The notes under the pieces were generated by a model that saw nothing but the letters and a program-made list of their open reading frames with translations, was not told where the DNA came from and did not search any database. The translations under genes and the position numbers were made by a program. Below, in pieces: positions 44,736 to 52,236 of a DNA stretch of 64,000 nucleotides (within the stretch, counting starts at the first letter, position 1; each line of letters opens with the position of its first letter). Source of the stretch: Flavobacterium frigoris PS1 (GTDB taxonomy: Bacteria > Bacteroidota > Bacteroidia > Flavobacteriales > Flavobacteriaceae); NCBI RefSeq assembly GCF_000252125.1, contig NZ_AHKF01000019.1:1-64000 (forward strand), written 5' to 3'.

Positions 44736-45320
44736 ATGGCTAATATACAAACCCCAGATGCTTTATTGGTACAAAATTATGTGGCAGGAGATGAAAATGC
44801 TTTAGCTACATTGATCAAAAGACATGAATCCCGAATTTTCGGCTTTATATACTCCAAAATTGCAGATAGAGATATATCAAATGATATTTTTCAAGATACT
44901 TTTATAAAAGTAATTAAAACTTTAAAGTCAAATTCCTATAACGAGGAAGGTAAATTTCTTCCATGGGTAATGAGAATTTCTCATAATTTAATAATTGACC
45001 ATTTTAGAAAAACTAAAAAAATGCCTCTATTCAGGGAAACAGAGGAGTTTTCTATTTTCTCGGTTATGTCTGACGATTCCCCTACAATAGAAAGTCAGTT
45101 AATTACTGCCCAAGTAGAACACGACATAAAGAAATTAATAGAGGAATTACCGGTAGATCAAAAAGAAGTTTTGGTAATGCGAATGTACCAAGACATGAGT
45201 TTTAAAGAAATTTCGGAGATTACAGGGGTTAGTATTAATACATCCTTAGGCAGAATGCGTTACGCTTTAATGAATTTAAGAAAAGTTATCGACAAGCACC
45301 AAATTGTTTTAACGAATTGA
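44736..45320 (+). CDS. RNA polymerase sigma factor, ECF type
   Basis: 194 residues. Region 2 (~20-95) has NDIFQDTFIKVIKTLKS and the promoter-melting block FLPWVMRISHNLIIDHFRK. Region 4 (~130-185) has VDQKEVLVMRMYQDMSFKEISEITGVSINTSLGRMRYAL. It lacks an adjacent anti-sigma gene, unlike the factor at 2112. A 47-residue basic protein is encoded 51 bases downstream on the same strand. A close relative is common in Flavobacterium, but its regulon is not known to me. Confidence 0.92.
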   Translation: MANIQTPDALLVQNYVAGDENALATLIKRHESRIFGFIYSKIADRDISNDIFQDTFIKVIKTLKSNSYNEEGKFLPWVMRISHNLIIDHFRKTKKMPLFRETEEFSIFSVMSDDSPTIESQLITAQVEHDIKKLIEELPVDQKEVLVMRMYQDMSFKEISEITGVSINTSLGRMRYALMNLRKVIDKHQIVLTN

Positions 45321-45371
45321 CAATATATCAATATTTTGCACGTTGTAGTATGATAACAAAATTCATACAAC

Positions 45372-45515
45372 ATGGCAAAAATTTACTCTAAAGATTCATT
45401 GAAAACCAAGGCAATGAAGCCAAAAAAGGAAATCGTTTCTTTTTTATTAAATTATTCAAAAGCGTTGAGCATTGTGAAAATTAATAACAAGAGCTTCGAA
45501 ATAATATCAAATTAG
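45372..45515 (+). CDS. Small basic protein, 47 residues, behind the sigma-factor gene
   Basis: ATG 45372 to TAG 45513-45515. The peptide starts MAKIYSKDSLKTK, is Lys-rich through residue 20, then turns into a hydrophobic amphipathic stretch (VSFLLNYSKALSIVKI) and ends SFEIISN. It lies 51 bases after the sigma-factor stop and 53 bases before a terminator, so it is almost certainly in the same transcript. I do not recognise a domain. Good codon pattern and tight packing support a real gene. Confidence 0.7.
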   Translation: MAKIYSKDSLKTKAMKPKKEIVSFLLNYSKALSIVKINNKSFEIISN

Positions 45516-45568
45516 ATTTTTATCGAAAATTAAATAATACAAGATTTGGTTAAGAGGTCCTGTATTGA

Positions 45569-45609
45569 TAAGATTCACTTATTTTTTAAATAAGTGAATC
45601 TTATTTTTT
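45569..45609. terminator. Terminator of the sigma-factor unit, shared with nth
   Basis: 16-bp stem (45569-45584 / 45588-45603) and T tail. The stop codon of convergent nth lies inside its right arm. Confidence 0.9.
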
Positions 45610-46251
45610 GCGGTATTCATCCAATACTGATTTTCTTCCTATAGTATTCGTAATTATATCTTTTTCTAAATTCCAACCGCGAGCAGGTGAATATTCCCTT
45701 CCGTACCAGATAATCTGTAAATGCAAATCGTTCCATATCTCTTCTGGGAAAATACGTTTCGCATCTTTTTCCGTTTGCACAACGTTTTTTCCATTGGTCA
45801 GATTCCATCTATACATCAGTCGGTGAATATGCGTATCCACGGGAAAAGCGGGAACTCCAAAAGCTTGTGACATGACCACACTGGCCGTTTTATGTCCCAC
45901 GGCAGGTAGCTCTTCCAAATATTCAAAACTTTGCGGTACTTCGCCACCATGCTTGTCAATTAGAATATGGGACAATCCGTGTATTCCTTTAGATTTCATT
46001 GGTGATAAACCACAAGGCCTTATGATTTCCTTAATTTCCTCGACAGACATTTTTATCATATCATAAGGGTTGTCAGCTTTTGCAAAAAGGAAAGGCGTGA
46101 TTTTATTGACGCGTACATCGGTGCATTGCGCCGAAAGCAAAACGGCAATCAATAAAGTATAAGGATCTTTATGGTCTAACGGAATTGGAATCGTAGGATA
46201 TAATTCTTTTAACGTATTTATAACAAATGTTACCCGTTCTTGCTTGGTCAT
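45601..46251 (-). CDS. nth: Endonuclease III family DNA glycosylase lacking the Fe-S cluster
   Basis: 216 residues. A helix-hairpin-helix (LEELPAVGHKTA) with catalytic K121 and the catalytic D139 in FPVDTHIHRL are intact, so it should excise oxidised pyrimidines and nick abasic sites. The C-terminus, where most endonuclease III proteins have C-x6-C-x2-C-x5-C for a 4Fe-4S cluster, reads GREYSPARGWNLEKDI and contains no cysteine. The only cysteines are C43 and C80. The protein is therefore a cluster-less form, as reported for some lineages. Start ATG 46251. Confidence 0.93.
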   Translation of the reverse strand: MTKQERVTFVINTLKELYPTIPIPLDHKDPYTLLIAVLLSAQCTDVRVNKITPFLFAKADNPYDMIKMSVEEIKEIIRPCGLSPMKSKGIHGLSHILIDKHGGEVPQSFEYLEELPAVGHKTASVVMSQAFGVPAFPVDTHIHRLMYRWNLTNGKNVVQTEKDAKRIFPEEIWNDLHLQIIWYGREYSPARGWNLEKDIITNTIGRKSVLDEYRKK

Positions 46252-46466
46252 TTTCGTAATTTTATATCTTGTAAAAATAGAATAAATTTCAGGATGTGCC
46301 TAATCCAGCTTTCCGTTACAACTCCTCATCCAGTTAGCGCAATTTTTAAGCGTTTTCAAGAGCTTCCTTTGGTCGCTTTGTAAACACATAAAATTGAAAC
46401 TAACTGTATTCCGGGGTTTTTACTTCAATCTGGGGCAAATCATAAATAATACATAAACATATAACT

Positions 46467-46919
46467 ATGACAACATTAAAAAAAGGCGACAAAGCACCAA
46501 GTTTTTCGGGACTAGATCAAGATGGCAAAGAACATAAATTAGAAGATTACAAAGGAAAAAAGCTTGTGGTTTTCTTTTATCCAAAAGCAAGTACCCCGGG
46601 ATGTACTGCTGAAGCCTGTGATCTTAGGGATAATTTTGAGCGCTTTCAAGCTAATAATTATGAACTTTTAGGAGTAAGTGCCGATGCAGCTGCAAAGCAG
46701 GCTAAATTCAAAGAAAAATATGATTTTCAATTTCCGTTACTAGCTGATGAAGACAGATCAGTGATTGAGGCGTTTGGTGTTTGGGGACCTAAGAAATTCA
46801 TGGGAAAAGAGTACGATGGAATTCACAGAACCACTTTTGTAATCGATGAAAACGGAATTATAGATGAGGTTATAGAAAAAGTAAAGACTAAAGCACATGC
46901 TGATCAGATACTGAAATAA
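46467..46919 (+). CDS. bcp: Thioredoxin-dependent thiol peroxidase (Bcp/PrxQ type)
   Basis: 150 residues, a standard length. The peroxidatic cysteine lies in ASTPGCTAEAC, with the resolving cysteine five residues on, as in the atypical 2-Cys PrxQ group. It reduces hydrogen and organic peroxides in the cytosol using thioredoxin. The C-terminal FGVWGPKKFMGKEYDGIHRTTFVID is family-typical. Divergent from nth across ~215 bases, a pairing of oxidative-damage genes that may be coincidence. Own terminator. Confidence 0.95.
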   Translation: MTTLKKGDKAPSFSGLDQDGKEHKLEDYKGKKLVVFFYPKASTPGCTAEACDLRDNFERFQANNYELLGVSADAAAKQAKFKEKYDFQFPLLADEDRSVIEAFGVWGPKKFMGKEYDGIHRTTFVIDENGIIDEVIEKVKTKAHADQILK

Positions 46920-46972
46920 GTATACTGCTACTATTCGCAACTAGTTAGTTATAAAATCAATTGCAAATAAAA

Positions 46973-47022
46973 AAAAGTCCATAATCAAGGTTGTAAAATA
47001 CCTTAATTATGGACTTTTCTAT
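46973..47022 (+). terminator. Terminator of bcp
   Basis: 18-bp stem with one mismatch (46973-46991 / 47000-47018), then T-rich tail. Confidence 0.88.
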
Positions 47023-47084
47023 TATATGTAGTTTGTCAGTGTGTTATTACGTACAGTAACGGAACACTATTAAATTAGTTGCTT

Positions 47085-48548
47085 TTATTGGTCACTCTCT
47101 TTCAAAAGTTTATTTGGCTCATATCCGAAAAGGTAATGCTCCTTTATGATCTCAGCAATACCGGAAGGAAGCATAGGTTCCCAACCAGGTTTTCCATCAC
47201 TAATCATTTTCAATACTTCACGAGAGAAAACTTCTAGAATTTCTGGATCATAATTACCTATGTCAACTACTTTACCATTGAACTTAAAGAATTTGTAAAG
47301 CTCTTTCATTCGTGGGTGAACTTTTAAGTTTTCTGAGGTGGTGATGTCGCCATTTTCGTCTAGCATTGGGTACAAGAACACTTTCATGTCGCGGAAGAAT
47401 AATTTTCCAAAAGCTTCAAGGATTCCACCACTTAGATGACGGTAGTATTTCTCATCAAAAATATCAACTAGGTTATTTACACCCATGGCTAGTCCCATTC
47501 TCGCTTTGGTATAATTAGCAAAATACTCAACTACCTTATAATATTCCTGGAAATTCGAAATCATTACCGTTTGCCCTAATGAACATAGTAATTCTGCCCG
47601 ATCCATGAAATCACGTTCGTCGATTTCTCCGTCTGAACGTAAGTTAGATAAGGTAATTTCAAATACGACTAATGTGTTTTCTTTTTCAACTTTGTTTTCT
47701 TGAAGGAACATTTTTAATGATTTCTCATACATGTCCATATTAACCTTTGTTACAGGTCGGAAACTACCTCTTAAGGCAAGAATGTTCTTTTTGTATAGAA
47801 TTGCTGCCGGAAGGATGTTTTTACCGTTAGGGTCAAACATTACGGCATCAGTCATTCCGTTTTTTACTAATTGTAAACTCATCAGACGATTGTCTACATC
47901 TGCAAAACGGGGACCAGAAAAATTAATGGTGTCAATTTCAAGTTGGTCTTTGTCTAAATGATCGTATAAATAACGCAGCAATCGCTTTGGGTCATTGTAT
48001 TTATAGTAAGCACCATAAATTAAATTCACACCCAGGGTACCAAGGGTTTCTTGTTGTAAACGAGCATCCGTTTCTTTGAATCGAATGTGAAGGATAATCT
48101 CATTGTAGTCTTCGTCAGGCTCGATTTGATATCGAATTCCAACCCAACCATGTCCTTTAAATTGTTTTGCAAAATCAATCGTAGCTACAGTGTTGGCATA
48201 ACTAAAAAACATTTTGTTAGGATGCTTTTCTCTGCTCAAACGCTCTTCAATCAATTGGCCTTCAAATGTTAGCATTTTTTTAAGTCGGCTTTCTGTAACA
48301 TAGCGGCCGTCTTCTTCAATGCCATATATGGCATCACTAAAATCTTTGTCATAAGCTGACATTGCTTTTGCAATAGTTCCGGAAGAACCTCCGGATCTAA
48401 AAAAATGTCGTACCGTTTCTTGTCCAGCGCCAATTTCAGCAAAGGTTCCGTATATATTTTCATTCAAATTGATACGAAGTGCCTTGTCCTTTATTGAAGG
48501 TATTTGTGCGATGACTTTATCACCTTTGAGTTTTATTTCAGTATCCAT
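47085..48548 (-). CDS. Large conserved protein of unknown function
   Basis: 487 residues, soluble, no signal peptide or membrane segment. It starts KLKGDKVIAQIPSIKDKALRINLNENIYGTFAEIGAGQETVRHFFRSGG, a very characteristic opening. From memory, homologues in flavobacteria are labelled nicotinate-nucleotide adenylyltransferase, but I see no HxGH nucleotidyltransferase motif or ISSTxxR, so I do not adopt that name. Conserved-looking blocks include GHGWVGIRYQ, HIRFKETDARLQQE and INFSGPRF. Monocistronic with a -7 element; divergent from a metallo-hydrolase. Confidence 0.85.
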   Translation of the reverse strand: MDTEIKLKGDKVIAQIPSIKDKALRINLNENIYGTFAEIGAGQETVRHFFRSGGSSGTIAKAMSAYDKDFSDAIYGIEEDGRYVTESRLKKMLTFEGQLIEERLSREKHPNKMFFSYANTVATIDFAKQFKGHGWVGIRYQIEPDEDYNEIILHIRFKETDARLQQETLGTLGVNLIYGAYYKYNDPKRLLRYLYDHLDKDQLEIDTINFSGPRFADVDNRLMSLQLVKNGMTDAVMFDPNGKNILPAAILYKKNILALRGSFRPVTKVNMDMYEKSLKMFLQENKVEKENTLVVFEITLSNLRSDGEIDERDFMDRAELLCSLGQTVMISNFQEYYKVVEYFANYTKARMGLAMGVNNLVDIFDEKYYRHLSGGILEAFGKLFFRDMKVFLYPMLDENGDITTSENLKVHPRMKELYKFFKFNGKVVDIGNYDPEILEVFSREVLKMISDGKPGWEPMLPSGIAEIIKEHYLFGYEPNKLLKESDQ

Positions 48549-48576
48549 TTTTATTTTAAATATGGCTAATATGTTA

Positions 48577-48584
48577 CAAAGTTA
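48577..48584 (-). promoter_or_regulatory. -7 element for the unknown 487-residue protein (TAACTTTG)
   Basis: Exact TAnnTTTG on the minus strand, 28 bases before the ATG at 48548. Confidence 0.6.
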
Positions 48585-48618
48585 ATTAAATAGGGTTCTA
48601 ATGAAAGAGATTTAATCC

Positions 48619-48626
48619 TATTTTTG
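48619..48626 (+). promoter_or_regulatory. -7 element for the metallo-hydrolase gene (TATTTTTG)
   Basis: Exact TAnnTTTG 18 bases before the TTG start at 48645. The short leader leaves no room for an upstream start. Confidence 0.6.
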
Positions 48627-48644
48627 TAAAAAAATTAAACGCAA

Positions 48645-49409
48645 TTGAAGGTATATTTTTTAGGCACTGGTACATCACAAGGAATCCCAGTTATAGGAAG
48701 CGATCATCCGGTTTGTAAAAGCACTGATAATAAAGACAAAAGACTCAGGGTTTCCGTATGGATATCATGGGAAGAGCACTCTTATGTAATCGACTGTGGG
48801 CCTGATTTTAGGCAGCAAATGCTTGCTTCAAACTGTCAACATGTAGATGGAATCCTTTTTACTCATGAACATTCAGATCATACGGCGGGTATTGATGACA
48901 TTCGTCCATTCAATTTTAAACAAGGAAAAATTCCTATTTATGCGCATCAAAGGGTAATTGATAATCTGAAAAGCCGATTTGATTACGTCTTTGCTACCGT
49001 AGACAGATATCCAGGTGCTCCTTCGGTAAAAACGATAGAAGTGGTTAACAATGAGCTTTTTACTCTAGGGGATAAAAAAATAATTCCTGTGAATGTGATG
49101 CATGGCGACCTACAGGTTTTTGGATATAGAATTGATGATTTTGCCTATGTGACCGATGCGAAAACGGTGGCCGAAAATGAAATTTCAAAACTGAAAAACC
49201 TGAAGGTATTGGTTATAAATGCGTTGCGAGAAGAACAGCACATTTCCCATTTCAATTTACAGGAAGCATTAGATTTTATAGCCTTGGTTAAGCCAGAAAA
49301 AGCATACCTTACTCACGTTAGCCATATGTTGGGCTTTCATGAAGAAGTCCAAAAAAGGCTACCTGAAAATGTTTACCTTGCTTATGATAATCTAGAAATC
49401 ACACTATAA
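48645..49409 (+). CDS. Metallo-beta-lactamase fold hydrolase, PhnP-like
   Basis: 254 residues. The family opening FLGTGTSQGIPVIG is followed by the metal motif HEHSDHTAGIDDIR (HxHxDH) near residue 76, and further metal ligands in VMHGDLQ, VTDAKT and the C-terminal LTHVSHMLG. This is the PhnP-like branch of phosphodiesterases (cyclic ribose phosphate or nucleotide esters); substrate not certain. TTG start: it directly precedes the conserved strand, and no in-frame ATG is usable. Followed 11 bases later by a small anchored protein gene. Confidence 0.9.
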   Translation: MKVYFLGTGTSQGIPVIGSDHPVCKSTDNKDKRLRVSVWISWEEHSYVIDCGPDFRQQMLASNCQHVDGILFTHEHSDHTAGIDDIRPFNFKQGKIPIYAHQRVIDNLKSRFDYVFATVDRYPGAPSVKTIEVVNNELFTLGDKKIIPVNVMHGDLQVFGYRIDDFAYVTDAKTVAENEISKLKNLKVLVINALREEQHISHFNLQEALDFIALVKPEKAYLTHVSHMLGFHEEVQKRLPENVYLAYDNLEITL

Positions 49410-49420
49410 TTTAACTTAAA

Positions 49421-49924
49421 ATGAAAAAATCGTTATTACTCTATGCCTTTATTATACTCGTACTTATGAACGTATTTACGTATATGTTTTATAGTAAAGA
49501 AGTTGCATTCGAACAGGGGAGATATGAAAAAGTAACCAAGAAATTAAAAGACAGCTTGGTGTCTGTTAATGCTAAATTGAAGAATGCCAACTATTTTTCC
49601 TTGGAAAAAAACGAAAATGCGCAAAATTATTTTGATTCCGGAAGTTCAGAAAAAACGATTCAATATGAAAAACTAATTCCCTATGTCACTGAGAAATTAT
49701 TGGATTATAATTCAAATCCTAAAGGAAACCCTTATGTCGGACAGGATAAAATAGGAGAAAACAAATTTATAATCAACAAAGTGAAAATTCTAAATCACAG
49801 ATGGATTATTGCTGATTTTAGCGATGGAAATATCTGGGGTGAAGTCTTACTTAAATACTTTGTCAATGGGGATGAAAGTATCTCTTTTGAAGTCAACCAA
49901 TCGTTGCTTTATCCAAAAGACTAA
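49421..49924 (+). CDS. Membrane-anchored protein of unknown function
   Basis: 167 residues. One N-terminal hydrophobic segment (~4-25) without a clear cleavage site is followed by a short coiled-coil (~30-58) and a mixed domain (~85-165) with a strand-rich end (HRWIIADFSDGNIWGEVLLKYF). Probably a periplasmic domain tethered to the inner membrane. Same operon as the PhnP-like hydrolase. From memory it is conserved among flavobacteria, without known function. Confidence 0.78.
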   Translation: MKKSLLLYAFIILVLMNVFTYMFYSKEVAFEQGRYEKVTKKLKDSLVSVNAKLKNANYFSLEKNENAQNYFDSGSSEKTIQYEKLIPYVTEKLLDYNSNPKGNPYVGQDKIGENKFIINKVKILNHRWIIADFSDGNIWGEVLLKYFVNGDESISFEVNQSLLYPKD

Positions 49925-49959
49925 AAAAAAGGTTCCAATTTAAATTGGAACCTTTTTTT
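49924..49959. terminator. Bidirectional terminator
   Basis: 18-bp perfect palindrome (49924-49941 / 49942-49959) with A and T tracts at its ends, between two convergent genes. The stop of the esterase gene lies at its edge. Confidence 0.92.
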
Positions 49960-50602
49960 ATGCTAATAACCAATTCTTAAAGTCATTAAATATTTGTGGG
50001 GAAATCCCATGACCAATAGGGTATTCTTTATAAACAGATGCTATGTTTAGTTTATCTAAGAAAGGCTTCGTTTTACGAGCCCAATCAATAGGAATCACTT
50101 GGTCAACAGTTCCGTGAGATTGGAATATTCGCAATTGACTAAAATCGTTATTTTGGTAATTCGGCTCCATGATGTCTTCATTAGCATAACCACTTAAGGC
50201 TATTACATTTTTGATTTTTTCAGGATGTGAAAGTGCAATTGCATAGCTCAAAATAGCACCTTGGCTAAAGCCCAATAAGCTAATATTGTTGGTGTCAATG
50301 GGATAAGTGTCAATCAATTCTTCTATAAAACCAGCAATTAAATTTCTAGATGCTTTGGCCTGTTCTAAGTCTGAAAATTTATTTTCATCAGCGTCAAAAT
50401 TAATAGCGTACCAAGCATAACTCCCGTATTGTAAATCATAAGGAGCACGAGCTGAGATGACGTAACTGTCGTCTGGAAGTTCTGATGCAAACGAGAATAA
50501 ATCAGCTTCGTTACTGCCGTATCCGTGAAGTAAAAGTATAAGTGGGTTTTTGTCTAATTTGATTTTTGGTTCTCTAATGAGATAGTCCAGTGATAATTTC
50601 AT
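49958..50602 (-). CDS. Phospholipase/carboxylesterase family alpha/beta hydrolase
   Basis: 214 residues from ATG 50602, four bases after the stop of the preceding gene; an upstream TTG at 50623 would overlap that gene and is less likely. Nucleophile Ser in GFSQG, Asp in HGTVDQVIP and His in YPIGHGIS form the triad, and LLHGYGSNEAD supplies the oxyanion region. It belongs to the YpfH/carboxylesterase group; substrate unknown. Last gene of a four-gene operon with a BatA-like protein and a dihydroorotase-like protein. Confidence 0.9.
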   Translation of the reverse strand: MKLSLDYLIREPKIKLDKNPLILLLHGYGSNEADLFSFASELPDDSYVISARAPYDLQYGSYAWYAINFDADENKFSDLEQAKASRNLIAGFIEELIDTYPIDTNNISLLGFSQGAILSYAIALSHPEKIKNVIALSGYANEDIMEPNYQNNDFSQLRIFQSHGTVDQVIPIDWARKTKPFLDKLNIASVYKEYPIGHGISPQIFNDFKNWLLA

Positions 50603-50606
50603 TTGT

Positions 50607-50933
50607 TTAAGATATATTTGCAAACCATTTTTGAAAAAGATTCCCTAATAATGGAACCGGTTTTGTTTCTCCTTTTATAGCAGTGAAAATTCCATATGAC
50701 CATAGAACAGAAACGAAAATCCACATTGGTGCAGAAATCATTAAGCTGTCAAAATTGCTTATAATTAATCCCAATGAGATAAAAGTCAGTGTTAATCCCA
50801 GTCCTTGGCGTATGTGAAATGAGGCAAAAGTATTCTTATCGTCGGAATTCATTGACATGGCAATAAATACCCCAATGCCTAAAATATAGCTTGTAATTGC
50901 CGCCGTTTTACCTGTTTCAATAGTGTTATTCAT
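50607..50933 (-). CDS. DUF4870-like small membrane protein
   Basis: 108 residues with three hydrophobic segments (~12-27, 45-63, 68-87) and the block FHIRQGLGLTLT seen in DUF4870/Tic20-like proteins. Its start overlaps the end of the dihydroorotase-like gene by 8 bases and its stop is four bases from the esterase start, so translation may be coupled. Function unknown. Confidence 0.82.
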   Translation of the reverse strand: MNNTIETGKTAAITSYILGIGVFIAMSMNSDDKNTFASFHIRQGLGLTLTFISLGLIISNFDSLMISAPMWIFVSVLWSYGIFTAIKGETKPVPLLGNLFQKWFANIS

Positions 50934-52191
50934 GTTGTTCTGCTAAAATTAATTTTCCTTGATTTAAAATCCCGTAAACCTGACCTTTGGTTTCCATTCC
51001 TAGAAATGCGGAGTTTTTTGACTTGGACAGTATGGATGATTTTGTAAAAACGCTATTTCCTTCGGGATTGAATAAAGTGATGTTTGCTGGCGCACCTTCT
51101 TTGATCGACTGACTTTCAATTCCGAAAACAGCTTTTCCAGAAGTCAGTTTTTCAATTACTTTTTCGATAGGTAATACGGTCATCAAAGCACCATAAGCAC
51201 TTTCAAGTCCGATTGTTCCATTTTTAGCCGTATCAAACTCCATTTTTTTATGTTCAATGTCCATCGGATTGTGGTCTGATGTAATCATATCGATTGTGTT
51301 GTCCAATATCCCAGCTACTAATGCTTTTCGGTCTGATTCAGTTCTAAGAGGCGGTGATACTTTAAATCTAGTGTCAAATCCTTCTAGCTTTTCGTCAGTC
51401 ATTACTAAATGATGCACAGCAACGCTGCAGCTTACATTTAAGCCTTTTGCCTTGGCTTCTTTTATTAATTGTACTGCTTTTGCTGTAGAAACTGTTGGGA
51501 TGTGTAATTTGCCTCCTGTGTATTCCAGTAAAAATAAATTTCTCGAGATTTGTAGTTCTTCGGCTAGATTTGGAATACCTTTTAATCCCAAACGTGTTGA
51601 AACAATTCCTTCGTTGACAACTCCGTTTCCTTTTATTTTTTCATCTTGAGGAAATGCAATCACTAATCCATCAAAATCTTGTACATATTGTAAGGCTATT
51701 TTTAGCAAATTTGCATTTGGCTGGCTTTTGTTGTAGTCTCCAAAAGCAATGGCTCCTACTTTTTTCATGTCAAACAATTCTGCCATGTCATTTCCGTCAC
51801 TGCCTTTTGTTAAGGCAGCTATTGGGTAAAGCTGTGTGGCACTGCCATTGGCTTTGTTTTGTACAAAGAGAACCTGTGATTGGTTATCAATGATAGGGAA
51901 GGAGTTCGGTTGAAGAGCAATTGCCGTAAAACCACTTTTTGCAGCTACATTTAACCCATTTAAAATGGTCTCTCTATCTTCAAAACCGGGTTCGCCTAGC
52001 GAAACACTACTGTCAAACCAACCTTGGGAAATATGTAGGTTATCTCGTTTTACTTCTTCTATGTTTTCTGAATTGGGAAGGGAAACGCCAATTTTTTCAA
52101 TTAAACCATCTACAATTAAAATATCTATTGTCTTGTTGTGAAAAGGACTTTTCGAATCGATAATTTTTGCGTCTCGGATGATTACTTTCAT
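50926..52191 (-). CDS. Dihydroorotase-like protein without the metal-binding HxH (probable pseudoenzyme)
   Basis: 421 residues with the amidohydrolase fold of PyrC/PyrX. The first metal motif, normally DxHxHxR, reads D60-S-S-V-S-L-G, so both histidines are serine and the arginine is glycine. The later CHVST-type position is H230-I-P-T-V-S-T, keeping only one of two histidines; TSDHNP with D306 is intact. Without HxH it should not bind the alpha metal or hydrolyse dihydroorotate. Non-catalytic dihydroorotases in other bacteria scaffold aspartate transcarbamoylase; pyrB is not in the window. It follows the BatA-like gene by 45 bases. Confidence 0.88.
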   Translation of the reverse strand: MKVIIRDAKIIDSKSPFHNKTIDILIVDGLIEKIGVSLPNSENIEEVKRDNLHISQGWFDSSVSLGEPGFEDRETILNGLNVAAKSGFTAIALQPNSFPIIDNQSQVLFVQNKANGSATQLYPIAALTKGSDGNDMAELFDMKKVGAIAFGDYNKSQPNANLLKIALQYVQDFDGLVIAFPQDEKIKGNGVVNEGIVSTRLGLKGIPNLAEELQISRNLFLLEYTGGKLHIPTVSTAKAVQLIKEAKAKGLNVSCSVAVHHLVMTDEKLEGFDTRFKVSPPLRTESDRKALVAGILDNTIDMITSDHNPMDIEHKKMEFDTAKNGTIGLESAYGALMTVLPIEKVIEKLTSGKAVFGIESQSIKEGAPANITLFNPEGNSVFTKSSILSKSKNSAFLGMETKGQVYGILNQGKLILAEQHE

Positions 52192-52236
52192 ATACGGGTA
52201 TTATTTTTTAATTCTGAATTCCAGAAACGAATTCGT

